DNA of 12,946 nucleotides, taken from assembly GCA_017619905.1 (NCBI GenBank), contig JAFZRK010000179.1:1-12946 (forward strand), read 5' to 3'. The position numbers were made by a program, and so were the translations under genes. The stretch comes from Bacillota bacterium (GTDB taxonomy: Bacteria > Bacillota > Clostridia > Peptostreptococcales > Anaerovoracaceae). The notes beneath the pieces were generated by a model. That model searched no databases and had not been told where the DNA came from. It was given only the letters and a program-made list of their open reading frames with translations. This document shows positions 1 through 5,470 of the stretch, one piece after another. How positions within the stretch are numbered: the stretch's first letter is position 1; each line of letters starts with the position of its first letter.

Positions 1-1161
1 GGACAGATAGTTGCCGTAGAGGTACTTTTCCACCCCGTCCACGACTGCCTTGGAGCCAACCGGAGCATTTATAGCTACGCCTTCCGTGCCGCCGAACATC
101 GTGCCTTCCGGCCACTCGAAGTACAGCAGACGGTACCAGCCGCCGGCCGTCTTTATCTTCCATGCCTTTACGCAAGGGGAGGGCTCCGGGCCGTTTTCTG
201 TGCGGTCGTATTCGTCCATTGCGTACACGGTGCCGCCGGTGATCTCGGAGATCTCCGCGTCGGTCATCATTTCCAGAACATCGCCTTGGATGCCTTGCGA
301 TGCAAGCGCTTTCCCGGCGCTCTCAGTTTCCGCTGCGCGCTGCGTGTTCGGCGCCCAGGCCTGCCAGTCGGTCTTGTATTGTCTTGCAAACAGACCGCCC
401 GCATACAATGCCGCAATAAGGACCACGATTCCGATAACAACTGCTTTGTCGGGAACCTTTGATACAGCCGTTTCGATGGCGTATCCCGGGTCCTGCAGCT
501 CTTTCATCAGCTTGATCAGCGCGTGTATGAACAGGGCCAGCGCGGCCGTCATGAACACGAGCAGGATGAATATGTGCTGGATATCGATCGCGCCTTTCTG
601 CGCTGCTCCGGTCAGGACCACCAGCGCCTTGGCGACTACGTACCACACCGGGACCCTTATCGCGTAAACTGCGCCTATGTATTTCTGCGCTTTGTATTCC
701 ACTTTGCACAGCGCCGATCCGAAGCATATCGATATCAGGAGCATCAACGCCCAGGAGGCGATCTCCACGGCAGTGTTCACGTTCCCGCGGGCCATCTCGA
801 AACGCACGGAGAATGCAGTGACGAAAACGCGCACCAAGCTCAGGACGAGCCCCGCGAGCGCAAGCCACATGCAGGCCGCGAACGCCTTGTTCTCTTTGCG
901 GAAGCGCCTGAATCCGAGGAACATGCAGAGGAAGCCGCCCAGACTGACCGGCAGGTCAATGGGGAAGAACTCCTGGCCGATAAAACTCAGTATAAGCCCC
1001 GCGAACACCAGACGCATTGCTCTCTTCCAGGGGGTGACGCCCTTTATGACGTCTTCCGGAACATCGTTTGCCAGAGCGCTGCCCAGCAGACCGTCCAGCG
1101 AGTATTCAGTTGTAAGCAGATCGCTCAGCGGATCTTTGCTTTTTATTGCTGTGTCAGTCAT
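1..1161 (-). CDS. Seven-helix membrane protein with extracytoplasmic C-terminal domain, coupled to ECF sigma gene (partial)
   Basis: The reading frame starts at the ATG on 1159-1161 and stays open for 387 codons to the left edge, so the C-terminus is missing. It begins inside the end of the sigma-factor gene (8-bp overlap), which indicates translational coupling. About 50 cytoplasmic residues come first (PEDVIK near 35-40). About seven hydrophobic segments follow, near residues 51-66, 71-87, 96-117, 134-152, 171-186, 196-216 and 239-258. The rest, from about residue 260, is hydrophilic with GDVLEMMTDAEISEI near 293-307 and an aromatic-rich stretch near 341-350, probably outside the membrane. 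There is no zinc-finger anti-sigma motif at the N-terminus. By position it is a candidate membrane partner or anti-sigma factor of the ECF sigma factor, but I do not recognise the family with certainty. The frame is certain; the function is inferred from context. Confidence 0.85.
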   Translation of the reverse strand, partial: MTDTAIKSKDPLSDLLTTEYSLDGLLGSALANDVPEDVIKGVTPWKRAMRLVFAGLILSFIGQEFFPIDLPVSLGGFLCMFLGFRRFRKENKAFAACMWLALAGLVLSLVRVFVTAFSVRFEMARGNVNTAVEIASWALMLLISICFGSALCKVEYKAQKYIGAVYAIRVPVWYVVAKALVVLTGAAQKGAIDIQHIFILLVFMTAALALFIHALIKLMKELQDPGYAIETAVSKVPDKAVVIGIVVLIAALYAGGLFARQYKTDWQAWAPNTQRAAETESAGKALASQGIQGDVLEMMTDAEISEITGGTVYAMDEYDRTENGPEPSPCVKAWKIKTAGGWYRLLYFEWPEGTMFGGTEGVAINAPVGSKAVVDGVEKYLYGNYLS

Positions 1162-1696
1162 TTCTCTGCTCCTTGAGCATTTCGGCAAGCTTGGCCTTTA
1201 TTCTATATATGCGGCCTTCCGCGGCGCGCTGCGACATTCCTGTCTCGGCGGCTATCTGGGCTATGGACTGGTCGTAGAAGAAGCGGCGGTAGATGAGCAG
1301 CCGCTCGTCCTTGGGTAAGCTGTCCACGGCTTTTCTGAGGGCCAGGATCTGCGCGTTCCTGACGGTCGTTTCCTCCGGTCCCGGTGCATGCGAGGCAGTC
1401 TGGTCGTCCAGTTCCTCGTAGGATCCGCTGTCCTTCCGGCCGCGCTGCATGTTGAGCGCCAGATTGCGGGTGACGGTGGTGAGCCAGCTTTTGAAGCTTC
1501 CTCTGGACTCATCGAAGCTGTCTATGCGCTCCCAGACGCGCGCCGCCACCTCCTGGATGCAGTCCTCGATGTCCGAGGGATCCTCCAGGATAGGGGATGC
1601 GACGTAGCGGATAAGAGCCCCGAAGCGCTGCAGCAGTTCCTGAGCGCCGGCCTCGTCCCTAGCCCGTATAAGTTGTACCAGTTCCTGTTCTGTCAT
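1154..1696 (-). CDS. ECF-type RNA polymerase sigma factor (sigma-70 family, group 4)
   Basis: At 180 residues this has the usual length of an ECF sigma factor and the two domains that define the group. Region 2 lies near residues 24-86, with the DIEDCIQEVAARVWERI core at 42-58 and the SFKSWLTTVTRNLAL segment at 67-81. Region 4 lies near 115-172, with SLPKDERLLIYRRFFYDQS followed by the helix-turn-helix IAQIAAETGMSQRAAEGRI. Regions 1 and 3 are absent. The ATG on 1694-1696 overlaps the stop of the upstream gene (ATGA, 4 bp), and its own stop overlaps the start of the downstream membrane protein by 8 bp. All three genes therefore form one coupled operon. It probably directs RNA polymerase to a small set of envelope-response promoters and may drive its own operon. 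Its target promoter cannot be read from this window. Confidence 0.93.
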   Translation of the reverse strand: MTEQELVQLIRARDEAGAQELLQRFGALIRYVASPILEDPSDIEDCIQEVAARVWERIDSFDESRGSFKSWLTTVTRNLALNMQRGRKDSGSYEELDDQTASHAPGPEETTVRNAQILALRKAVDSLPKDERLLIYRRFFYDQSIAQIAAETGMSQRAAEGRIYRIKAKLAEMLKEQRND

Positions 1697-2301
1697 TGCT
1701 CGGGAGTGCTCGGACTTACGATAATATCTGAAGCGGCAGAATTCTGTATTATGTCAATAACTGTATAATACAATGCGTCTGTCTCTTCCTGACCTGAGAT
1801 GATGGTGGTGAACTTGCTGGACGGGTCGAACTTGGGCTTTGCGCCTTCCTCGTTCGCCACCCAGTTGGTTATGACCTGGATCTTGTTCCAGCAGTAGAGA
1901 AACTTGTTGTAATTGATGCCGTCCAGGTCGAAGTTGACGCTGAAACGGAAGCTGCCCTTGACCCGGATATGGCCGCCGGAGGGATTCGATGTCGCGCGCA
2001 CTTTCTGTCCCTGCAGCGCCTCAATGAGCATCCTGCAGCCCTCGTCAGTAAGCATTATTGCGTGCGTCTCGGTCGCAGTCGATCCCTCAGCGTATTTCTC
2101 ATAAATGATGTGCACGTCCATGACCGGACCGCCGTCGAAGCTGTAACCCGTGGTCGATATGCGTACGTTCTCCGCGCCTTCCGGTATCAGGTCCATGTCC
2201 TGGTGGAACCAGATGTTGTAGCCCTCCAGGGCGATCACCACGATCAGGAAGAGTATCACGTAGAAAAGATTCTTTTTAAGCCATTTGGCGAAGCTGCTCA
2301 T
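1693..2301 (-). CDS. Single-pass membrane-anchored extracytoplasmic protein, first gene of the sigma operon
   Basis: The product is 202 residues when started at the ATG on 2299-2301. This start has AAGGA about 7 nt upstream and gives a lysine-bearing N-terminus (FAKWLKK) directly before one hydrophobic helix at about 11-28. An ATG 48 bp further upstream keeps the frame but lacks a ribosome site and would add an arginine-rich tail, so I rejected it. There is no lipobox cysteine, so the helix is likely an uncleaved anchor with the remaining ~170 residues outside the membrane. That outer part has no motif I recognise. It overlaps the sigma gene by 4 bp, so it is co-translated with it. A role as ligand sensor or effector of the sigma system is plausible but is inference. 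Confidence 0.85.
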   Translation of the reverse strand: MSSFAKWLKKNLFYVILFLIVVIALEGYNIWFHQDMDLIPEGAENVRISTTGYSFDGGPVMDVHIIYEKYAEGSTATETHAIMLTDEGCRMLIEALQGQKVRATSNPSGGHIRVKGSFRFSVNFDLDGINYNKFLYCWNKIQVITNWVANEEGAKPKFDPSSKFTTIISGQEETDALYYTVIDIIQNSAASDIIVSPSTPEQ

Positions 2302-2419
2302 TGTTTTTCCTTTATCTTTCCGGCGCGGCTCCCGGGCCCGCCGCCACATCCATTTTAACTGCTTTCGCCCTATAATACACGCCCAAACTCAAAACCCCAC
2401 GGTCTTTTTGCACGGTTTT

Positions 2420-2428
2420 TGGTATAAT
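2420..2428 (+). promoter_or_regulatory. Extended -10 promoter (TGGTATAAT)
   Basis: The sequence TGG-TATAAT has a perfect -10 hexamer (2423-2428) with the TGn extension. The matching -35 position around 2400-2405 is poor, which is normal for extended -10 promoters. Transcription would begin near 2435, only a few bases before the ATG at 2439. It reads plus strand, away from the sigma operon and into the small ORF and the terminator at 2571-2610. Confidence 0.5.
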
Positions 2429-2438
2429 GACTGCAGAC

Positions 2439-2591
2439 ATGTCCATGACCCCTAAGGAAAACTTCATAGCGTTCCTGTCGGAACATCCGTACGAGTGGCG
2501 TCCCATGCGGGATGCCGATCGCCCGGGGGCATGTGTTCTTACGCAGAAAGATCATGATGTTCCGAAACTAAAAACCGGTACGCAGGGTTGA
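2439..2591 (+). pseudogene. 50-codon ORF, possible N-terminal remnant of a URO-D family gene, or a small RNA
   Basis: An ATG at 2439 (or 2445) opens a 50-codon frame ending in TGA at 2589-2591, inside the terminator hairpin. The first 20 or so residues, MTPKENFIAFLSEHPYEWRP, resemble from memory the N-termini of uroporphyrinogen-decarboxylase-family proteins. After that the resemblance stops and the frame looks random, as expected if a full-length gene of over 300 codons was cut down to its start. No ribosome site precedes the ATG, and the promoter lies so close that any mRNA would be nearly leaderless. The alternative reading is a non-coding transcript of about 170 nt, from roughly 2435 to the U-tract at 2601-2616. 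I cannot decide between these two, and a short real peptide is also possible. Confidence 0.3.
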
Positions 2592-2610
2592 GCGCACCGG
2601 TTTTGTGTTT
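2571..2610. terminator. Hairpin terminator, usable on both strands
   Basis: The arms AAAACCGGT (2571-2579) and ACCGGTTTT (2596-2604) are perfectly complementary and are extended inward by three more pairs after one mismatch (CGC with GCG). The loop is 8 nt. On the minus strand the stem ends in a T-run and lies about 20 bp after the iolC stop, so it ends that transcript. On the plus strand it is followed by TTTTGTGTTTTTT and would end the small transcript from the 2420 promoter. Confidence 0.85.
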
Positions 2611-2625
2611 TTTCGGAAAATGTTT

Positions 2626-3648
2626 TTAGAGTTTGATGACCATTTCGCCGTATTCGGCTTTTTCAGCGGCGATGAAATCCTTGACTGCCTGAACGCCGGG
2701 CATCGCAGCGGAGCAGGAGTGCGCCGCCACAAGCATTGCTGCCTCCGCGCTGCCGAATTCCAGAGCCTTCTCCAGAGGCCATCCTTCCATAAGTCCGTAG
2801 AAGAACGCGGAAGCGTAGCCGTCTCCGCCGCCGAAAGACTTAAGAAGCTTTACCGGGAAAGGCTTTACAAGGTAGCGGGTCCCGTCGTGGTTGTAGGCGA
2901 CTGAGCCTTCCTTGCCGTGCTTTATTATTACCAGCTTATTGCCTTTTTCGTGCCAGTATCTGGCTACGGCTTCGTCATCCTTTTCCGCAAGGCCCGCAAG
3001 GCGTCCGGTAAGATCGAATTCGTCGCGAGATCCTATCACAAGATCGCTCTGCTCGGCAACGGTCTGATAATAAACGGAGATCTCGTCCAGAGATTTCCAG
3101 ATGTATTCGCGGTAGTCTATGTCGAAGATGACAGGAATTCCGTTCTTTTTAGCAAGCTTTACTGCCTTGAGCGCAGCTTCCCTGGAGGGGCTCTTGCACA
3201 GCGCTGTTCCGGAGATCAGTATGGCCTTTGCGCTGCAGATGTAATCTTCGTCTACGTCTTCCGGGGAGAGGGAAAGATCCGCGGCCCCTTCGCGGTACAT
3301 CAGGATGCTGCTCTCCGTGGGGCTTTTTATTTCCGTAAAGGTAAGGCCCATCTTTTCGCCGTGCCCGGCGCGGAAGATGTGGCTGGTATCTATGCCTTCG
3401 TTCGTAAAGTAATCTATCGCGTAGTCGCCGAAGCTGTCCTGTGCCACTCTGCCTATGAAACCGACTTTCTTTCCCAGCCTGGAGAGCCCTACGGCAATGT
3501 TCGCGGGTGAACCGCCTATGTACTTCTTGAAAGTAGCGCTCTCCGCGAGCGTGCAGTTTATTTCTATCGGATTGAAGTCCAGGGCTACTCTTCCTACGGC
3601 TATAAGATCCAGAGGACGGTCGGAACCGAATAAGTCTGCATATGTCAT
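2626..3648 (-). CDS. iolC: 5-dehydro-2-deoxygluconokinase IolC (PfkB family)
   Basis: This cytoplasmic kinase phosphorylates 2-deoxy-5-keto-gluconate with ATP at the 6-position, the fifth step of myo-inositol breakdown. The 340-residue product is typical in length. The PfkB N-terminal signature GGSPANIAVGLSRLG is at 45-59. The C-terminal signature GGGDGYASAFFYGL is at 273-286, with D276 as the expected catalytic base; most relatives have GAGDSYASAF here. The start at 3646-3648 has AGGAGA a few bases upstream. It lies apart from the other iol genes, on the opposite strand, 166 bp after the php gene, with its own promoter at 3707-3735 and terminator at 2571-2610. It shares an AACTTGCTT element with the deoR promoter, so it is probably controlled by the same regulator. 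A generic sugar kinase is the alternative, but the neighbours argue strongly for IolC. Confidence 0.93.
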   Translation of the reverse strand: MTYADLFGSDRPLDLIAVGRVALDFNPIEINCTLAESATFKKYIGGSPANIAVGLSRLGKKVGFIGRVAQDSFGDYAIDYFTNEGIDTSHIFRAGHGEKMGLTFTEIKSPTESSILMYREGAADLSLSPEDVDEDYICSAKAILISGTALCKSPSREAALKAVKLAKKNGIPVIFDIDYREYIWKSLDEISVYYQTVAEQSDLVIGSRDEFDLTGRLAGLAEKDDEAVARYWHEKGNKLVIIKHGKEGSVAYNHDGTRYLVKPFPVKLLKSFGGGDGYASAFFYGLMEGWPLEKALEFGSAEAAMLVAAHSCSAAMPGVQAVKDFIAAEKAEYGEMVIKL

Positions 3649-3706
3649 TGGTATTTCTCCTTTATAAATTGTTGAGTTAATGGTATTTTTTTATCAACTT
3701 AACATT

Positions 3707-3735
3707 AGTTTAAGCAAGTTTAGCGGCTCAGTCAA
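3707..3735 (-). promoter_or_regulatory. Promoter of iolC
   Basis: Read on the minus strand: -35 TTGACT (3730-3735), 17-bp spacer, -10 TAAACT (3707-3712). Transcription would start near 3700, leaving a leader of about 50 nt. The spacer end and -10 box are overlapped by AACTTGCTT (3712-3720), which is also found at the same place in the deoR promoter. Confidence 0.55.
3712..3720 (-). promoter_or_regulatory. Candidate DeoR operator at iolC (AACTTGCTT)
   Basis: The nine bases AACTTGCTT (minus strand) abut the iolC -10 box and recur at 5293-5301, next to the deoR -10 box, in nearly the same register (1-bp offset). Nearby AGTTAA (3675-3680) and AACTTAA (3697-3703 region) are similar half-sites. 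A bound repressor here would block RNA polymerase. Binding by the local DeoR protein is inferred from the shared element only. Confidence 0.4.
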
Positions 3736-3758
3736 TGATCCGGCGCCGATAAAACGAT

Positions 3759-3806
3759 AAAAAAGAGCCTGTATGTGTGCGCAGGTGCAAAAAACGTTCT
3801 GTTTTT
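3759..3806 (-). terminator. Weak terminator-like hairpins after php
   Basis: Just after the php stop, the minus strand has an AT-rich hairpin (AAAAAC and GTTTTT, loop AGAAC, 3790-3806). A short CCTG/CAGG hairpin follows (3768-3785) and leads into a six-T run (3759-3764). Both stems are weak, so readthrough from deoR-php into iolC is likely to some extent. Confidence 0.3.
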
Positions 3807-3814
3807 GGTAGGTC

Positions 3815-4486
3815 TTACTTGCCGATAAGCTCGAAATCTCTGGATCTGATAAGGCGCATCATCTCCATGGAGTCGCTGGGTACCTTGGACGTTATAATGC
3901 CTCCGCGCGCTACATCCTCCGGACGGTGGCAGTCGGAACCGGAAGTTGCTATGAGCCCGAACTGTTCGGCGTATTCCGCCGCTCTTTCGTTGTAGCTCTC
4001 GTGGCGGGGGCTGGTGTTTATCACTTCCACGCCATCCAGATAGCATGCTATGGCAGGGGTGCATCCGTGCCTATAGGGATGGGCCTGTATGATCAGGCAT
4101 CCTTCAGCCTTGGCGATCGGAGCGAAATTGGCTATTCCCATACGGAACACATCTTCGGGATCGGAAAGTATGTCGTTCTTCCATCCGTAGAAGAGGTAAT
4201 CGTTCTCGCTCTCGTCGAAGCGGAGCTCCGCTCCTTTAAATACTTTGATCCCCTGTTTTTCGCCTTCTTCCTTAAGACGTCTGTATCCGTCCAGGAAAGG
4301 GTGTATCCTGTCGCATGAAGCTGCCGGATCTATGCCGAGATAGTCGAAGGTAGTTCTGTTGTAATGGTCTGTGGCTATTACGGCGCTGTATCCCGCCTGC
4401 TTGTACGCGGCGATTATCTCCGCGGCTTCCATGTGGCCGCATCTGCTTACATGTTTGGTGTGAAGATGTGTCTCTATCTTGAACAT
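3815..4486 (-). CDS. PHP-domain metal-dependent phosphoesterase
   Basis: The 223-residue protein is a stand-alone PHP fold, a family of metal-dependent phosphoesterases acting in the cytoplasm. The metal-binding motifs appear in order: HLH at 7-9, H18, TDH at 39-41, E87 in GAELRF, H136 in AHPYRHG and DCH at 185-187. All expected ligand positions seem filled, so the enzyme should be active. The ATG at 4484-4486 lies 9 bp after the deoR stop, with AAGGTAGG as ribosome site made partly from that stop region. The two genes are one operon. The substrate is unknown. Within an inositol locus, an inositol-phosphate or other sugar-phosphate ester is an attractive guess, but nothing in the sequence proves it. 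PHP proteins are not among the canonical iol enzymes. Confidence 0.88.
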   Translation of the reverse strand: MFKIETHLHTKHVSRCGHMEAAEIIAAYKQAGYSAVIATDHYNRTTFDYLGIDPAASCDRIHPFLDGYRRLKEEGEKQGIKVFKGAELRFDESENDYLFYGWKNDILSDPEDVFRMGIANFAPIAKAEGCLIIQAHPYRHGCTPAIACYLDGVEVINTSPRHESYNERAAEYAEQFGLIATSGSDCHRPEDVARGGIITSKVPSDSMEMMRLIRSRDFELIGK

Positions 4487-4495
4487 GTCGTCTGC

Positions 4496-5254
4496 CTACC
4501 TTGCTATTATCAGTTCCGTGCCGGCCTGGGCGCACAGCGTCCTCAGGTCTTCCGGACAGGTGTCGTCAGTTATGAGCGCGTCAACATCCGTTAGATTTGC
4601 GTAGCTCATAAGACCATTGGAACCGTACTTCGACGCGTCGCACATCAGTATGTGCGTTTCGCTCTGCTTCATGGCCAGCTGCTTGATCTCGTACTCCAGG
4701 TAGGTCTTAACATTAAGCTTCCCGTCCGTTGATATGCCCGTGGCAGCCATGAAAGCCTTGGAAAAATGATACCTGCTGAGGAATTCCAGGGTGCTTACAT
4801 CCGCAAGCGAGTTGGTGCGGCGGTTGAGTATCCCGGGCAGCACTATTATCTCCGCATTGGGCTTCGAATATGCCTGGTTGATTATCTGAAGGTTAGCCGT
4901 TATGACGGTTACCTTTATCTCCGGATCGAGCAGCGCCATCATGTGCATGGTGGTAGTGCCCGCGTCTATGAACAGGGTATCGCCGTTATTTATCATTCCG
5001 ACGGCCGCTCTGGAGATGTCCAGCTTTGCTTCCGGCCTTAACCTGGTCCTCTGCGTGAAGACCGGTACGTCCTGTTTCATTGCCGAACGGACGCCGCCGT
5101 AGATCTTTTCCACGATCCCGGATCTTGCCAGTGCCGCTACGTCCGCGCGTATCGTGTTTATGGAAACATGGAACTCGCTGCAAAGTTCCGACATGGTCAC
5201 CGACTGGCGCCTTGCGATGAAGGATGCCATCTCTTTTCTTCGGTTGTCTCGCAT
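4496..5254 (-). CDS. DeoR-family transcriptional regulator, probable iol repressor
   Basis: The product has 252 residues, standard for DeoR-family sugar regulators. An N-terminal winged helix-turn-helix spans about 4-57 (VTMSELCSEFHVSINTIRADVAALARSG in the middle). The C-terminal effector domain has the D-x-GTTT phosphate-binding loop at 97-102 (DAGTTT), so a phosphorylated sugar-like inducer is expected. In Bacillus the DeoR-type IolR is induced by the IolC product, which would suit this locus. The start at 5252-5254 has AAAGGAG upstream. It is transcribed divergently from iolE from its own near-consensus promoter (5287-5315), and it is followed by php 9 bp later. I withhold the name iolR because overall similarity to that protein could not be measured. 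Confidence 0.9.
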   Translation of the reverse strand: MRDNRRKEMASFIARRQSVTMSELCSEFHVSINTIRADVAALARSGIVEKIYGGVRSAMKQDVPVFTQRTRLRPEAKLDISRAAVGMINNGDTLFIDAGTTTMHMMALLDPEIKVTVITANLQIINQAYSKPNAEIIVLPGILNRRTNSLADVSTLEFLSRYHFSKAFMAATGISTDGKLNVKTYLEYEIKQLAMKQSETHILMCDASKYGSNGLMSYANLTDVDALITDDTCPEDLRTLCAQAGTELIIAR

Positions 5255-5286
5255 GGAACACTCCTTTCTTTTATGCCGTTTTCTAA

Positions 5287-5315
5287 ACTATAAAGCAAGT
5301 TAACAGTATTGTCAA
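5287..5315 (-). promoter_or_regulatory. Promoter of deoR-php
   Basis: On the minus strand: -35 TTGACA (5310-5315, perfect), 17-bp spacer, -10 TATAGT (5287-5292). Transcription would start near 5280, with a leader of about 25 nt to the ATG. The AACTTGCTT element (5293-5301) touches the -10 box, which would give autoregulation if the regulator binds it. Confidence 0.75.
5293..5304 (-). promoter_or_regulatory. Candidate DeoR operator at deoR promoter (AACTTGCTT)
   Basis: The minus strand reads GTTAACTTGCTT. The last nine bases match the iolC promoter element at 3712-3720 exactly and sit at the same distance from the -10 box within 1 bp. This is the clearest shared site between the two minus-strand promoters. 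Confidence 0.4.
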
Positions 5316-5329
5316 TTAAAGTGGTAAAT

Positions 5330-5368
5330 TTATTAAGTTATTTTGGTAAAAAGGCGTAAACTTAATAA
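5330..5368. promoter_or_regulatory. Perfect inverted repeat TTATTAAGTT-N19-AACTTAATAA between divergent promoters
   Basis: The arms at 5330-5339 and 5359-5368 are perfect 10-bp inverted copies separated by 19 bp. They lie between the deoR -35 box (5310-5315) and the iolE -35 box (5387-5392). The core AAGTT is shared with the AAGCAAGTT elements. This is a plausible paired operator serving both directions. The region is AT-rich, so chance is possible for any single arm, but less likely for a perfect 10-bp pair. Confidence 0.45.
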
Positions 5369-5386
5369 AAACACACCGACAATTGT

Positions 5387-5415
5387 TTGACATGACAAAA
5401 AGCGGATGCTACAAT
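5387..5415 (+). promoter_or_regulatory. Promoter of iolEBDG
   Basis: -35 TTGACA (5387-5392, perfect), 17-bp spacer, -10 TACAAT (5410-5415). Transcription is expected near 5422, giving a leader of about 49 nt. This is close to the sigma-A consensus, so the operon probably relies on repression for control. Confidence 0.85.
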
Positions 5416-5425
5416 CGCATTAAAA

Positions 5426-5439
5426 GTAAGGTGTCTTAC
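5426..5439 (+). promoter_or_regulatory. Inverted repeat GTAAG-gtgt-CTTAC at start of iol transcript
   Basis: A perfect 5-bp inverted repeat with a 4-nt loop sits just after the predicted transcription start. It could be a repressor site overlapping the initial transcribed region or a small 5' RNA hairpin. Its left arm contains the TAAGG that would serve as ribosome site for the 7-codon ORF at 5441. Confidence 0.3.
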
Positions 5440-5440
5440 C

Positions 5441-5464
5441 ATGAAAAGATGGATCAAGGAGTGA
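5441..5464 (+). CDS. Possible 7-codon leader ORF overlapping the iolE ribosome site
   Basis: ATG at 5441 opens MKRWIKE and stops at TGA 5462-5464, six bases before the iolE ATG. Its AAG-GAG codons (5456-5461) are the iolE ribosome-binding sequence itself. TAAGG lies 9 nt upstream of its ATG. If translated, it would couple to or compete with iolE initiation. It may equally be chance; only position supports it. Confidence 0.2.
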   Translation: MKRWIKE

Positions 5465-5470
5465 GTCCAA

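Larger units (their letters stand above)
2302..2625. other. 324-bp gap between sigma operon and iolC
   Basis: From the left, the gap holds the minus-strand leader of the sigma operon. This leader includes a GC-rich hairpin at about 2331-2353 (GCGGC and GCCGC arms around CCCGGG). No convincing sigma-A promoter was found for that operon, which would fit an ECF-type promoter. Next comes a plus-strand extended -10 promoter at 2420-2428, then a 50-codon plus-strand ORF or transcript at 2439-2591, then the hairpin terminator at 2571-2610. No other gene is visible on either strand. Confidence 0.7.

Noticed and set aside
50..1318. Several plus-strand frames of 200-217 codons
   Set aside because: They overlap each other and are antisense to the minus-strand membrane protein and sigma genes, which have coupled starts and coherent domains.
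2302..2349. Upstream ATG at 2347-2349 as start of the first sigma-operon gene
   Set aside because: It adds 16 mostly charged residues before the membrane anchor and lacks a ribosome site, whereas the ATG at 2299-2301 has AAGGA well placed.
3649..3814. Bacillus-type IolR operator (WRAYCAADARD as remembered) upstream of iolC
   Set aside because: No convincing match was found; the shared AACTTGCTT element is the better candidate.
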